DNA from: Dehalococcoidia bacterium | Lineage (GTDB): Bacteria > Chloroflexota > Dehalococcoidia > Bin125 | Reading direction: 5' to 3' | Length of the DNA stretch: 64,000 nt | NCBI GenBank assembly: GCA_022825855.1 | Contig: JAJDWB010000009.1 | Coordinates: forward strand, 62,001-126,000 | In this document: positions 8,212 to 17,051 of the stretch, piece after piece | How the letters are laid out: each line of letters starts with the position of its first letter | Position numbering within the stretch: the first letter of the stretch is position 1 | Translations under genes and position numbers: made by a program | Notes under the pieces: generated by a model | What the model saw: the letters and a program-made list of their open reading frames with translations, nothing else | Databases searched by the model: none | What the model was told of the DNA's origin: nothing

Positions 8212-9027
8212 ATGGCCGGCGCACCGACTCGGGTACACGTGGTGACGGGGGGATTTCCTCCGGGATCGCACGGCGGGCATGACATGGATTTTGCCCGGCT
8301 GAAGCTGCTGGAGATGTTGTACGAGGACGGCAACGTCCGGGCGACGACCGGCAACGACTTCACCGACATGTGGAAGTGGCTGCAGGTGACCGACGTGCTG
8401 ATCACGTACACGGCCGGTCCCTACGCCGACGATCCGCAGAACGAGATTTTGCGCGACTGGATCGGCAACGGCGGCTGCTGGATCGGTCTGCACGGGACGT
8501 CGGGCGGCAAGGCCGCGCGCCTGGGCGAGGGCAAGCGGCAGATGGTGAAGATGGAGCACCACGAGACCTTGGGCGGATTTTTCATCAACCACCCGCCGAT
8601 CAAGCGCTTCACGGTGGATGTGAAGAACGTGGACTCGCCGATCCTCGAGGGTCTGCCGGAGCAGTTCGACGTGATCGACGAGCCCTACATGATCGAGATT
8701 ACGGACCGCCCGAACACGGACATCCTGTTGACGGCGCCGATCGGTCCCGACAACTGGCCCGACTTCGGCTTCGACTATGACGAGGACACGGCGATCGAGG
8801 ACGACGGCGTCACGCGGGTGTTCGGCTACACGCGCGGGATCGGCGAGGGCGGGGTGTGCTACATCGCGCTGGGCCACTGTCACTCGCCGCTGACCAACTC
8901 GCAGCCGTTCGTCGAGGACAACGCGAAGGACGAGAACGGCGACAACCCGCGAACGCTGCGCTTCACCTGGGAGACGGATGAGTACGCGCAGTTGCTGCGG
9001 AACACGCTGAGCTGGTCTCGGGGCTGA
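8212..9027 (+). CDS. ThuA-like domain protein
   Basis: A 271-residue protein of the ThuA (trehalose-utilisation-like) class with a class I glutamine-amidotransferase-like fold. Family features include VHVVTGGFPPGSHGGHD at the N-terminus, the central WIGLHGTSGG, HHETLGGFF, and GEGGVCYIALGH near residue 222. ThuA relatives occur in sugar-oxidation clusters, but their reaction is poorly defined. GAGGT lies five bases before ATG 8212. There is no signal peptide. The neighbouring genes are on the opposite strand, so it is probably transcribed alone. Confidence 0.85.
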   Translation: MAGAPTRVHVVTGGFPPGSHGGHDMDFARLKLLEMLYEDGNVRATTGNDFTDMWKWLQVTDVLITYTAGPYADDPQNEILRDWIGNGGCWIGLHGTSGGKAARLGEGKRQMVKMEHHETLGGFFINHPPIKRFTVDVKNVDSPILEGLPEQFDVIDEPYMIEITDRPNTDILLTAPIGPDNWPDFGFDYDEDTAIEDDGVTRVFGYTRGIGEGGVCYIALGHCHSPLTNSQPFVEDNAKDENGDNPRTLRFTWETDEYAQLLRNTLSWSRG

Positions 9028-9043
9028 GGCCGGGAGTTCCGAA

Positions 9044-10060
9044 CTATTCGCCGACGACGGGTTCGGGGAGGACGTCGAGGAGGGGGGCGAAGGGGTCGAG
9101 TTCCTCTTCGGCGGGTCGAGCGTCGGGCGCGGCGACGGGGGTGACGACCTCGGGGTGCTCGCTGAAGAGGGCGGCGAAGATCGATTCGGCGTGCTCGATG
9201 AAGCCGAGTGAGCCGACGCCGTCGACGTAGATCGGCCGGCAGTCGGGCAGCTCGGAGGCGATCCGCCGGCCCATCTGAATGGGGTGAGACTCGTCCAGCA
9301 TGGCGTGCCAGAGCATGACCGGGAAGCGGACGTCGCCGAGCTGGAAGCCCCAGGGCTCCAGATGGCGGCGGGCTTCGTCGCCGGCGGCGGCGGGTCCCTG
9401 CCGGAAGGCTTCGCGCAGGTCGGTGATCCGGTTGGTGAGCGTGGGCTCGGAGCCAAGCACGACGCCGTCGACGGGGGGCATACGCTTGATCTGCTCGGCG
9501 ACCACGCGGTCGGGCCGCCTCTGGACCGAGCGCCCGTAGCCGCGCATCCAGAGCGAGGCGAGGCGGCGGGACTTGAGGAAGAGCGTGTAAATCAGGCGCC
9601 ACTCGTAGGACATGCCCTCGAGCACGTCGCCGGAGTCGATCTCCCCGAGTCCGGAGATCAGGGCGACGCGGTGCAGCCGCTCGGGCATCCTGAGCGCGCA
9701 GGCGAGCGTGTAGGGCAAGCCGGCGGAAATGCCGGCGACGGAAAACTTCTCGAACTCGAGGTAGTCGGCGAGCTGGCGCAGGTCGGCGGGCCAGTCGAGG
9801 ATGGTGCGCTCGGGCAGCGGGTCGGAGTAGCCGAAGCCGGGGCGTTCGGGCGCAATCAGGCGGACGCCGGCGCGGGCGGCGCCGGGATCCATAACCCCGG
9901 CGGCGACGCGGGAGGAGGGGATGCCGTGGTGAAAGAAGAGCGGCTCGCCGTTGGGGTCGCCGTACTCGGTCCAGCTCAACGTGCGGCCGTCGCTGAGACG
10001 GACCACACTATGTGGCGGTTCAGGCTCGTCGTCGTCGATGCGGCGCTCAGGAGAGTTCAT
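9044..10060 (-). CDS. Alpha/beta hydrolase
   Basis: An alpha/beta hydrolase of about 338 residues. The oxyanion strand is FFHHGIPSSR and the nucleophile elbow is GISAG with its Ser. The acid/His part of the triad lies in WHAMLDESHP and the later GSLGFIEHAE. A cap domain lies between about residues 140 and 235. I prefer ATG 10060 (MNSPERR) to ATG 10096, because the upstream codons read intergenic sequence; neither has a strong ribosome site. Substrate is unknown. The start is close to the palindrome that precedes the next minus-strand gene. Confidence 0.85.
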   Translation of the reverse strand: MNSPERRIDDDEPEPPHSVVRLSDGRTLSWTEYGDPNGEPLFFHHGIPSSRVAAGVMDPGAARAGVRLIAPERPGFGYSDPLPERTILDWPADLRQLADYLEFEKFSVAGISAGLPYTLACALRMPERLHRVALISGLGEIDSGDVLEGMSYEWRLIYTLFLKSRRLASLWMRGYGRSVQRRPDRVVAEQIKRMPPVDGVVLGSEPTLTNRITDLREAFRQGPAAAGDEARRHLEPWGFQLGDVRFPVMLWHAMLDESHPIQMGRRIASELPDCRPIYVDGVGSLGFIEHAESIFAALFSEHPEVVTPVAAPDARPAEEELDPFAPLLDVLPEPVVGE

Positions 10061-10116
10061 TGCACCGACAATATCGCGCCAGCGTCGTGGGCACAATCAA
10101 GCAGGCGTTGGGCGGG

Positions 10117-10150
10117 CCTTCACCCTAACCCTCTCCCTCAGGGAGAGGGA
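10117..10150. repeat. Extragenic palindrome, CCCTCTCCC family
   Basis: CTTCACCCTAACCCTCTCCC followed by TCAGGGAGAGGGA forms a hairpin. It lies between the alpha/beta hydrolase and the 3' end of the next minus-strand gene. Confidence 0.85.
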
Positions 10151-10157
10151 ACCGGAA

Positions 10158-11906
10158 CTAGTCGGTGGGTTCGGAGACGAGGAGTTCGGCTTCGACGTCG
10201 TCGGCCAGGTTCTCGATCACCGGGGTCTCGCCCAGGGCGCCGTCCTCGACCTGCATGTCGAAAGCGTCGGCGAAGTAGCGGTAGGACTGGTACTGGTCGC
10301 CGTACTTCATGTGGCCGGCGGTGTGGTGGGCGGCAGCCATGAGCAGCGTGTTGCGCGACTCGGACGAGGTGCGGCGGTAGTCCTCCAGCATGCAGAGGCC
10401 GATCTCCTGGTTGTGCGGGTCGTTGCCCTGTTTGGCGATCCCATTGGCCAGGGTCTCGACCAGGGGACCGTCGTCGTAGCCGAGGCTGAGGTAGTTCTCG
10501 ACCCAGAAGACGGACTGCTCCATGTCGAGCGAGAGCATGGCGTCGTTGAGTTCGCTGAGCGCCTGACCCTGGGAGACCTGCTTGGCCTCGCCGCCCTTGT
10601 CGTAGCCGGCGAAGTAGGTGGCTGCGCCGCGGGTCTTGTTGCCCTTGGAGTTGAGCGCCCAGTGCGCGCACTGGTTGATGAAGTTGGCGGCGACGAAGAG
10701 CAGCTTGGTCTTGTGCGGGTGGTCGAACTGCTCGTAGAACCAGCCCAGGGTGTTGCAGTACTCGTAGCCGTGCTGGGGCATGGAGAAGTTGGCGGGCAGG
10801 CCGCATTCGAGCACCACGCGGGCGGCGGCGACCTGGATGGCGTCGAGGATCGACTTGGGCGAGCGGCCGGCCTTGAGCAGGTCGGAAAGCAGGGCGATGT
10901 AGGACTCCTGCGGCTCGTTGATGACCGTGCGGATGATCATCTCCGACTCGGGGCCCGAGAGCGGAATCTGGTTGGTGAAGAGTTCCTGGTCGCGGGTCGA
11001 CTTGGTGGTCGCGGAGAGCGACGAGCTGGGGGCTTCCTCTTCGAGGTGGTACATCATGATCTGGCAGGCGGACTCGTAGAGCGAGTACCAGCGGGGGCCG
11101 ACGGCGATGTCGGGCACGCCGGCGTAGAGGACGTGGTGTGCGTTCTCCCAGCCGATGGCGCGTCCGAGCTCGACGGTGCTGCGGGCGCGGAAGGACTTGT
11201 GCCCGGTGGTGTAGGAGCGGTTCCAGTACATCCGGTCCTGGACGTCGATCAGTCCGGCGAACACGAGCTGGGCGAGGATCTCTTCGCGGCGCTCGGGGAA
11301 CTGGTCCCAGAGGCCAAGGAAGAGCGAGTACTCGTCGTCAACGTGTCCGTACTGGACCATCGTGAGCCAGGTGTTGAGGCCCTCTTCGAGCGATTCGTCC
11401 CAGCGGGTCGGCTGCTGGTCGTCCCAGTGCGCCGCTGGCGGCGCGGGACCGTCGGGGTAGTTCTCGGGGTCGTAGGTGCGGCGCGAGTAGTGGCCGGGCA
11501 TCCTGCCCTTGAGCTGGTTCCAGATGTCGAGGCCGGTGGGCACGTACCAGGCGGTCTGGCTGAGCGGCAGGTGGCGGAGTTCTTCGGAGACGTAGTTCTG
11601 CAGGTTGAGCGTGGCGCGGGAGGAGAGCAGGCAGTGGTCGTTGTTGACGAAGCGGACGATGCCCTCGTCGATGCGCTGGTGATAAGGGACGTGCGTGTAG
11701 GGCGCGTGGGCGCGGATCGTCTCGGAGAGAATCTCGGTCGTGGGCCGTCCCTCTTTGATCAGGTCGAAGGCCTGGTGCAGGGCGGAGGTGTTGTCGCGCT
11801 CGACGACGGTCTCGCGGTAACGGTCGTACGCTGCGGCGGTTCTGCGGTCCATGTAGGCGGGAGAGGACCCGCTGTCGCCGGTACCGGAAGTCTTGTGCAG
11901 GCTCAT
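10158..11906 (-). CDS. Uncharacterised 582-residue helical protein
   Basis: I cannot name this family with confidence. It has no signal peptide or membrane helix and is predicted mostly helical. It is rich in His and aromatic residues in clusters that could bind a metal or cofactor: HAPYTHVPYHQR near 86, GWENAHHVLYAG near 262, FSMPQHGYEYCN near 392, NFINQCAHWAL near 421 and AAAHHTAGHMKYGDQY near 525. Repeated His-bearing helices suggest an alpha-helical oxygenase or oxidase scaffold. A questin-oxidase-like (DUF4243) or ferritin-like di-iron protein is a possibility only. Codon use and length leave no doubt that it is a real gene. Confidence 0.7.
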   Translation of the reverse strand: MSLHKTSGTGDSGSSPAYMDRRTAAAYDRYRETVVERDNTSALHQAFDLIKEGRPTTEILSETIRAHAPYTHVPYHQRIDEGIVRFVNNDHCLLSSRATLNLQNYVSEELRHLPLSQTAWYVPTGLDIWNQLKGRMPGHYSRRTYDPENYPDGPAPPAAHWDDQQPTRWDESLEEGLNTWLTMVQYGHVDDEYSLFLGLWDQFPERREEILAQLVFAGLIDVQDRMYWNRSYTTGHKSFRARSTVELGRAIGWENAHHVLYAGVPDIAVGPRWYSLYESACQIMMYHLEEEAPSSSLSATTKSTRDQELFTNQIPLSGPESEMIIRTVINEPQESYIALLSDLLKAGRSPKSILDAIQVAAARVVLECGLPANFSMPQHGYEYCNTLGWFYEQFDHPHKTKLLFVAANFINQCAHWALNSKGNKTRGAATYFAGYDKGGEAKQVSQGQALSELNDAMLSLDMEQSVFWVENYLSLGYDDGPLVETLANGIAKQGNDPHNQEIGLCMLEDYRRTSSESRNTLLMAAAHHTAGHMKYGDQYQSYRYFADAFDMQVEDGALGETPVIENLADDVEAELLVSEPTD

Positions 11907-11972
11907 GGAGCGCTCCAGGCGATCGGAACTGTTGAATCTGTTGCGCAGTATAGCGAGGAGTTGGCTGATCTC

Positions 11973-12332
11973 TCAGTCGGCGATCTGCTCGAGTCGGGCG
12001 ACGAGCGCTTCAACATCGGCGAGTCCTGCGTCGATACTCGCGGAGGGCAGTTCGCCCTCGTAGAAGTTGTTGTGCAGGCCGTTGGCGACCAGGAACTGCT
12101 TGTGCAACGACGAATCGGACATCTCGTCGGTCAGTCGGTTGATCGCCCGAAAGAGATCACCGTGTGTGCGATGCCGCCAGCCGCGTTGTTCGGCCACCGC
12201 CTTGACCGCCTGCCCGGCGGCGCCCCAGCCCTTCTCGGCTGCTTGCAACAGGTCGCCTTCCACCAAGGACGAGCGAGCTTTAGCGAGGAAGGTCTGGGCG
12301 GTCTCCGCGTGGAAGTCGGTTCGCGTGGTCAT
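11973..12332 (-). CDS. PaREP1/HEPN-like small protein
   Basis: A 119-residue helical protein with the pattern AEKGWGAAGQAVKAVAEQRG followed by HGDLFRAINRL, as in PaREP1 (DUF309-neighbour, HEPN-like) proteins. These are often found beside nucleotidyltransferases or as stand-alone genes of unknown role. No R-X4-H RNase motif is visible, so ribonuclease activity is not supported. No nucleotidyltransferase is adjacent. The gene is divergent from the DUF1800 operon, and the roughly 200-base gap between them must hold both promoters. Confidence 0.7.
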   Translation of the reverse strand: MTTRTDFHAETAQTFLAKARSSLVEGDLLQAAEKGWGAAGQAVKAVAEQRGWRHRTHGDLFRAINRLTDEMSDSSLHKQFLVANGLHNNFYEGELPSASIDAGLADVEALVARLEQIAD

Positions 12333-12529
12333 GCGTCCATCCTAACCGAGTGGTTAACTGTCAAGACTGTTGTGGCAGAGCGAAGATAGCTCTCCGCTTG
12401 GGCGCGGGGACTGTTGCAGTGTTCGTCGGGAGCAGTCTGATATGTCCTATATTGCCTCCGTAGAGCAATTGCGCGGGCTTGACCGGGCTTTGGTATCCGC
12501 GCCTGGATGTTTCTGGAGAGGTGCCTGAC

Positions 12530-13930
12530 ATGTCTGACGATCAACGAGCGCTGGTCGCTCACCTGATGCGTCGCGCGGGAGCGGGCGCGACACCTGCCGA
12601 ACTGGACGCGCTGGCCGAGCGGCCCTACGCCGAGATCGTCGAAGACCTGATTACGCCGCCGCCGACGGCGGACGAGGACGACGACCTGATCTTCCGCTAC
12701 TTCCCCTCTCTGGCCAACTCGGACACGCCGTGGCCCTGGAGCGCGCGCTGGATCTACTGGATGGTGAACTCGGAGTCGCCGCTGCGCGAGAAGATGGCGC
12801 TGTTCTGGCACCACGTGTTCGCGACGGCCTGGTTCAAGTCGGAGCACGGGCCCTCGATGCCGGTGCATATCCAGATGTTCCGCGATCACGGACTGGACAA
12901 CATGCGGGTGCTGCTGGGCGAGCTCTCGCGCGACCCGGCCATGATTTTCTGGCTGGACAACGTAGAGTCGGTCAAGGGCGCGCCGAACGAGAACTACGGT
13001 CGCGAGTTGCTGGAACTGTTCTCGATGGGCGTCGGCAACTACACCGAGGACGACATCAAGGCGGCCGCCTACAGCTTTACCGGTTGGACGTTTGAGCAGC
13101 CGATTCCGCTGTATCCGCACGGCGGTTACCCGGCGCACTTCGTCTACCGCGATGACCTGCACGACGACTCGGAGAAGACGTTCCTGGGCCAGACCGGCCA
13201 GTGGAACGGCGACGACATCATCGACATCATCGTGCAGCAGCCGGCGACGGGGCAATTCATCGGGCGGCACCTGTACAACTTCTTCGTCAAGGACGAGCCG
13301 GGCGTATCTGCCTGGTCGGTGACCGATCCGGGCAACCCGGCGGCGGTGGACGAGCTGGCGTCGGCGTTTGCCGAGTCAAACGGCGACCTGCGCGCGGTGA
13401 TGCGGGTGCTGTTCAACGCCGATTGGTTCAAGCAGGAGCGCTACGAGCGGGTCAAGTGCCCGGCCGAGTGGGTGGCGGGCGCATACAAACTCTCGGGCAA
13501 GCTGGGCATGCCGCAGCCGGAGATGTGGAACCTGCACCTGACGATGGGCGCGATGGGTCAGACGCTGATGGACCCGCCCTCGGTCGAGGGCTGGCACACC
13601 GGCAAGGAATGGATCGACGGCGGCACGCTGATGGAGCGGATCAACTTCGCCTCCAAGCTGGTCTCGGATCCGGCCACGCCGGTCGTGCAGGACCTGGTTA
13701 GCCGGCTGCAGGAGCAGGGCGCGAGCAGTCCCGAGGAACTGGTAGACGCGACGCTCGACTACGCCGGTCCGCTGGTGGTCTCCGAGAACACGCGCGAGGC
13801 GCTGCTTGAGGCGGCGTCGGCGGGCGGCGACCTCTCGTTTGAGAGCGACGAAGGCCGCGAGTCGGCAGGTCAGCGGGCGGCCCAGGCGCTGCGCCTGGTG
13901 ATCGCCTCGCCCGAGTACCAGTTCGCATAG
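12530..13930 (+). CDS. DUF1800 family protein
   Basis: The start ATG 12530 follows GGAGAGG and gives 466 residues; the frame is open further upstream but without a better site. Family features are MRRAGAGATPAELDAL at the N-terminus, FWHHVFAT near 105, NYGRELLELFSMG near 160, YTEDDIKAAAYSFTGW, DDSEKTFLGQTG and the C-terminal PPSVEGWHTGKEWI. DUF1800 proteins are nearly always encoded with DUF1501 partners, as here. Their biochemical role is unknown. Most homologues have a Tat or Sec signal; none is present here. Confidence 0.88.
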   Translation: MSDDQRALVAHLMRRAGAGATPAELDALAERPYAEIVEDLITPPPTADEDDDLIFRYFPSLANSDTPWPWSARWIYWMVNSESPLREKMALFWHHVFATAWFKSEHGPSMPVHIQMFRDHGLDNMRVLLGELSRDPAMIFWLDNVESVKGAPNENYGRELLELFSMGVGNYTEDDIKAAAYSFTGWTFEQPIPLYPHGGYPAHFVYRDDLHDDSEKTFLGQTGQWNGDDIIDIIVQQPATGQFIGRHLYNFFVKDEPGVSAWSVTDPGNPAAVDELASAFAESNGDLRAVMRVLFNADWFKQERYERVKCPAEWVAGAYKLSGKLGMPQPEMWNLHLTMGAMGQTLMDPPSVEGWHTGKEWIDGGTLMERINFASKLVSDPATPVVQDLVSRLQEQGASSPEELVDATLDYAGPLVVSENTREALLEAASAGGDLSFESDEGRESAGQRAAQALRLVIASPEYQFA

Positions 13931-13934
13931 GGAT

Positions 13935-13968
13935 CCCTCGCCCAAGCCCTCTCCCCGAGGGAGAGGGA
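13935..13968. repeat. Extragenic palindrome inside the DUF1800-DUF1501 operon
   Basis: CCCTCGCCCAAGCCCTCTCC then CCGAGGGAGAGGGA forms a hairpin in the 69-base gap between the two co-oriented genes. It could tune the ratio of upstream to downstream message. Confidence 0.8.
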
Positions 13969-13999
13969 ACCAAGGCTAGAAACGGAACGGAACGAGTCA

Positions 14000-15163
14000 A
14001 TGAGCGGCAACGGACACAGCGAGAAGAAGGACCCGGTTCTCGTCATTGTGCAGCTTTCGGGCGGGAACGACTTCATGAACACGTTGGTGCCCTACACCAA
14101 CGGTCACTACTACGACTCGCGGCCGCTGGTCGGCGTGCCCGAGGACGAGGTGATGCCGATCAACGACACGCTGGGCTTCAACCCGGCGGCGGAGCGGCTG
14201 AAGGGTCTCTACGACGCCGGCGACGTGGCGGTGATCCAGGGGATCGGCTATCCGAACTCTTCGCGGTCGCACTTCCGCGGCATGGACATCATGCATACCT
14301 GCGAGCCGGACCGGATCTCGACCGAGGGCTGGGTGGCGAAGCTGATCCAGCGGCTCGACCCGGAGTCGGAGAATCCGCTGACGGGCGTGAACATCGGACG
14401 CGGTCTGCCGCGGGCGATGGCGGCGCCCGGCGTGACCGCCACGTCGGTCGGCGACCTGGATAACTACGGCCTGATGCCGGACATCCAGGCGGAAGAGGAT
14501 CGCAACCGCGACCTGGAGATCTTCAAGCGGATGTACACGCCGGCGATCGGCGCGGGGTTGGTGATGGATTACCTGCGCCAGACGGGGACCGACTCGCTGG
14601 CCGGCGCCGACCTGCTGGCTCCGGTGCCGGGAATGTACGAGTCCTCGGTCGAGTACGGGGCGAATCCGATCGCCAAGGCGCTGCGCGACGTGGCGCGGAT
14701 TCACACGGCCGGTCTGGGCACGCGGGTGTTCTACACCAACCACATCGGCTACGACACGCACTCGCACCAGCCGCCGGTGCATCCCGGCCTGCTGCGCGAC
14801 GTGTCGGGGGCATTGGACGACTTCATGACCGACCTGCGCGAGCACGACGCGGCGGAAGAAGTTTCGATCCTGGTCTTCACCGAGTTTGGGCGGCGGATGA
14901 AGGACAACGGCTCGGGCACCGACCACGGTTCTGGGGGCGGCGCGTTCATCGTGGGCGAGCACGTCAAGGGCGGGCTCTACGCCGAGTACCCGTCGATTGA
15001 CCCCAAGGACTGGCTGAACGGCGAAGATCTGTATCACACGATCGATTTTCGCGGCATCTACGGCACCATGCTGGAGCAATGGATGGGCGTGGAGCCGGAA
15101 GAGATCGTGGTCGGGGACTTCGAGCAGGTCCAGCCCTTCGAGCAGACGATGTTGGCGAACTAG
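14000..15163 (+). CDS. DUF1501 family protein
   Basis: A 387-residue protein of the DUF1501 family, which is related to the alkaline phosphatase/sulfatase superfamily. It begins almost directly with the core strand VLVIVQLSGGNDFMNTLVP. Later features are GIGYPNSSRSHFRGMDIMHT, YDTHSHQPPVHPGL and FTEFGRRMKDNGSGTDHGSG, the last being the His/Asp-rich metal-site region. Members usually carry a twin-arginine signal; this one has none, so a cytoplasmic location is implied unless export is piggy-backed. It follows the DUF1800 gene and precedes the NHL gene by 10 bases, so the three form one operon. Confidence 0.88.
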   Translation: MSGNGHSEKKDPVLVIVQLSGGNDFMNTLVPYTNGHYYDSRPLVGVPEDEVMPINDTLGFNPAAERLKGLYDAGDVAVIQGIGYPNSSRSHFRGMDIMHTCEPDRISTEGWVAKLIQRLDPESENPLTGVNIGRGLPRAMAAPGVTATSVGDLDNYGLMPDIQAEEDRNRDLEIFKRMYTPAIGAGLVMDYLRQTGTDSLAGADLLAPVPGMYESSVEYGANPIAKALRDVARIHTAGLGTRVFYTNHIGYDTHSHQPPVHPGLLRDVSGALDDFMTDLREHDAAEEVSILVFTEFGRRMKDNGSGTDHGSGGGAFIVGEHVKGGLYAEYPSIDPKDWLNGEDLYHTIDFRGIYGTMLEQWMGVEPEEIVVGDFEQVQPFEQTMLAN

Positions 15164-15173
15164 GGGAACTGAC

Positions 15174-16196
15174 ATGGCATTTCCACACGCGTTGCTGCGC
15201 GCCGGGTTTCCGTACGAGCGGGTGCTCGGGATGCGCCGGGTGACGACGTTTCCGGTCGATATCGCGATCGGCGACGACCGGATCTACGTGATCGGCCGGA
15301 CCGAGCTGGGCGTGGGCGGCAACATCCGCATGGTCTCGCTGAAGACCGATGACGAGCTGGGCGACGACCTGACCCACGGCGACATGGGCACGATGGCCGA
15401 CACCGGCCACCTGTGGCCGGTCCAGCTCGTGCGCACCGACGACGGCAACCTGCATCTGCTGGATGAGGGCCTGCACAACGTTACGACTTACTCGCCCGAG
15501 GGCGAGAAACTGGGTCAGTGGGGCGAAGAGGGCTCGGGACCGGGTCAGCTCAACCGGCCGTCGGGGCTGGCGTTCGACGCCGAGGGCAACGCCTGGGTGG
15601 TCGACACGCAGAATCACCGGGTGCAGCAGTTCTCGTCCGAGGGCGACTACATCGGCGGCTTCGGCGAGCCCGGCGACGGACCGGGTCAGTTCAACATGCC
15701 CTGGGGCATCGCGATTGACGCCGAGGGCGACCTGTACGTCTCCGACTGGCGCAACGACCGCGTGCAGAAGCTGACCACGTCGGGCGAGCACATCATGGAC
15801 TTCGGCACGCGGCCGGGGTACGAGGTGCGCCATCCGAGCGGTCTGGCCGTCGACGAGCACGGCGACCTGTACGTCTGCGAACGGGACCAGAGCCGGGTCG
15901 TGATGTACGACCATCGTGGCCGCTACGTGGAGTCGTTCTTCGGGGCCGCGACGCTGTCGCGGATGGGCCGCGAGTACATCCGCGCGAATCAGAAGACACT
16001 GCGTCTGCGCGAGATGACGTCGCTGGAGCCGCAGCGGGTGCTGCGCTTCCCGCAGAGCGCCCGCTACCAGGACGGCCGGCTCTACATCTGCGATTTCGGC
16101 AGTCACCGGATCCAGATCTACAAGAAAGACGCGGAGCCGCTGTCCGAGGCGCAGATCATGCCGGAGCTGCGGGCGCCGACGCTGTCGACGACGTAG
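15174..16196 (+). CDS. NHL-repeat beta-propeller protein
   Basis: The 340-residue protein starts at ATG 15174 behind AGGGGAA, ten bases after the DUF1501 stop. It has about five to six NHL-type blades, recognisable as GPGQLNRPSGLAFDAEGNAW, VVDTQNHRVQQF and GDLYVSDWRNDRVQKL, with a final LYICDFGSHRIQIY. NHL propellers bind proteins or small ligands; some bacterial members are peptidylglycine-lyase-like, but no extra catalytic motif is seen. No signal peptide is visible. Placement suggests a scaffold or recognition role for the DUF1800/DUF1501 pair. Confidence 0.88.
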   Translation: MAFPHALLRAGFPYERVLGMRRVTTFPVDIAIGDDRIYVIGRTELGVGGNIRMVSLKTDDELGDDLTHGDMGTMADTGHLWPVQLVRTDDGNLHLLDEGLHNVTTYSPEGEKLGQWGEEGSGPGQLNRPSGLAFDAEGNAWVVDTQNHRVQQFSSEGDYIGGFGEPGDGPGQFNMPWGIAIDAEGDLYVSDWRNDRVQKLTTSGEHIMDFGTRPGYEVRHPSGLAVDEHGDLYVCERDQSRVVMYDHRGRYVESFFGAATLSRMGREYIRANQKTLRLREMTSLEPQRVLRFPQSARYQDGRLYICDFGSHRIQIYKKDAEPLSEAQIMPELRAPTLSTT

Positions 16197-16204
16197 GCGG
16201 CGGA

Positions 16205-16258
16205 TTCCCGCTCCCCGCGCTTCGCGAGGGGAGATGTCACGGAGTGACAGAGGGGGGC
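16205..16258. repeat. Extragenic palindrome, GTCACGGAGTGAC type
   Basis: This element has two hairpins: CTCCCCGCGCTTCGCGAGGGGAG and the short perfect GTCACGGAGTGAC, followed by AGAGGGGG. It differs from the CCCTCTCCC family. It falsely extends the next frame upstream to 16234. Confidence 0.75.
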
Positions 16259-16263
16259 TCCGG

Positions 16264-16602
16264 ATGCCCATGGTGTTCGGCTTCGCCACGCATCGTCGGC
16301 AGCAGCTTGAGGCCGAATTCCTGCGGATTGCGGGCTCGATGCGTCAACTGGGCGCGGAGCGATTCTGGCTGGCCGGCGACCTGGCCAACGACGCGGTCGG
16401 TCCGGCCTCGGAGCTGGAGTTGCTGGTCGTGCACCAGACCGAGCAGCCGTTTCACCGCCGATCCGACTTCTTCCAGACGCATCTGCGTCCGCAGGTGGGG
16501 TCAACCTTCATCGTCTATACGCCGGACGAGTTCCTGGCGTTGGGCGAGCGCGACCCCTTGATCGTGGAGATCACGTCCAGGAGCGACGAGGTGATCGTGT
16601 GA
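16264..16602 (+). CDS. Degenerate MNT nucleotidyltransferase-like protein
   Basis: The start is taken at ATG 16264; upstream codons would translate the palindrome. The 112-residue product has the size and fold pattern of an MNT antitoxin, and its stop overlaps the downstream HEPN gene by GTGA. Where active enzymes have GS...DxD, this protein reads LAGDLANDAVGPASELELLV: the Ser is Asp and the two Asp are Glu. Catalysis is therefore doubtful, and it may act as a binding-only antitoxin. The identification rests on position, size and the surrounding hydrophobic pattern. Confidence 0.7.
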   Translation: MPMVFGFATHRRQQLEAEFLRIAGSMRQLGAERFWLAGDLANDAVGPASELELLVVHQTEQPFHRRSDFFQTHLRPQVGSTFIVYTPDEFLALGERDPLIVEITSRSDEVIV

Positions 16603-17015
16603 GCGAAGAGGACGCGCAGCGCTCGCGGTCGGGTCGCTGGTTGCAGCAGTCGCGGCACGACCTTGAGGCGGCTCACCATGCGGCGGCGGGCGAGTTTCAC
16701 GCGTTGGCCTGCTTCCTCTGTCAGCAATCGGCGGAGAAGGCGGTGGCCGGCTACCTGTTTGCGCGTGGCGCAGATCATGTCTGGGGTCACGCGCTGGCCG
16801 ACCTCTGCGAAGACGCGATGCAACTGGACACGTCGTTCGATGTGATCAAGTCGGTGGCGATGCTGCTGGACAAGCATTACGAGCCGACGCGCTATCCGAC
16901 GGGACTGCCGGGCGGCGTGCCGCATCTTGCGTATGATCAGGTTGACTCCGGCCGGGCGATCGAGATCGCTGCAGATGTGCTGGAGTTTGTGGAGACGAGA
17001 CTGCGCTCGCTATAG
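16599..17015 (+). CDS. HEPN-domain protein
   Basis: A 138-residue HEPN protein starting from GTG 16599. Typical helices are WLQQSRHDLEAA and CFLCQQSAEKAVAGYL, followed by KHYEPTRYPTGLPGG. This is the HEPN class that accompanies minimal nucleotidyltransferases, not the HepT class; there is no clear R-X4-H motif. It overlaps the MNT-like gene by four bases. The pair is a plausible toxin-antitoxin or small-nucleotide-binding complex. Confidence 0.85.
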   Translation: MSEEDAQRSRSGRWLQQSRHDLEAAHHAAAGEFHALACFLCQQSAEKAVAGYLFARGADHVWGHALADLCEDAMQLDTSFDVIKSVAMLLDKHYEPTRYPTGLPGGVPHLAYDQVDSGRAIEIAADVLEFVETRLRSL

Positions 17016-17051
17016 CGTCCGAGCGGGTCAGGAGCGGCGGGCGGATCGGCG

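Noticed and set aside
9951-12389. An 812-codon plus-strand open frame
   Set aside because: It is the complement of the 582-residue and PaREP1-like genes and translates a palindrome; no domain is seen.
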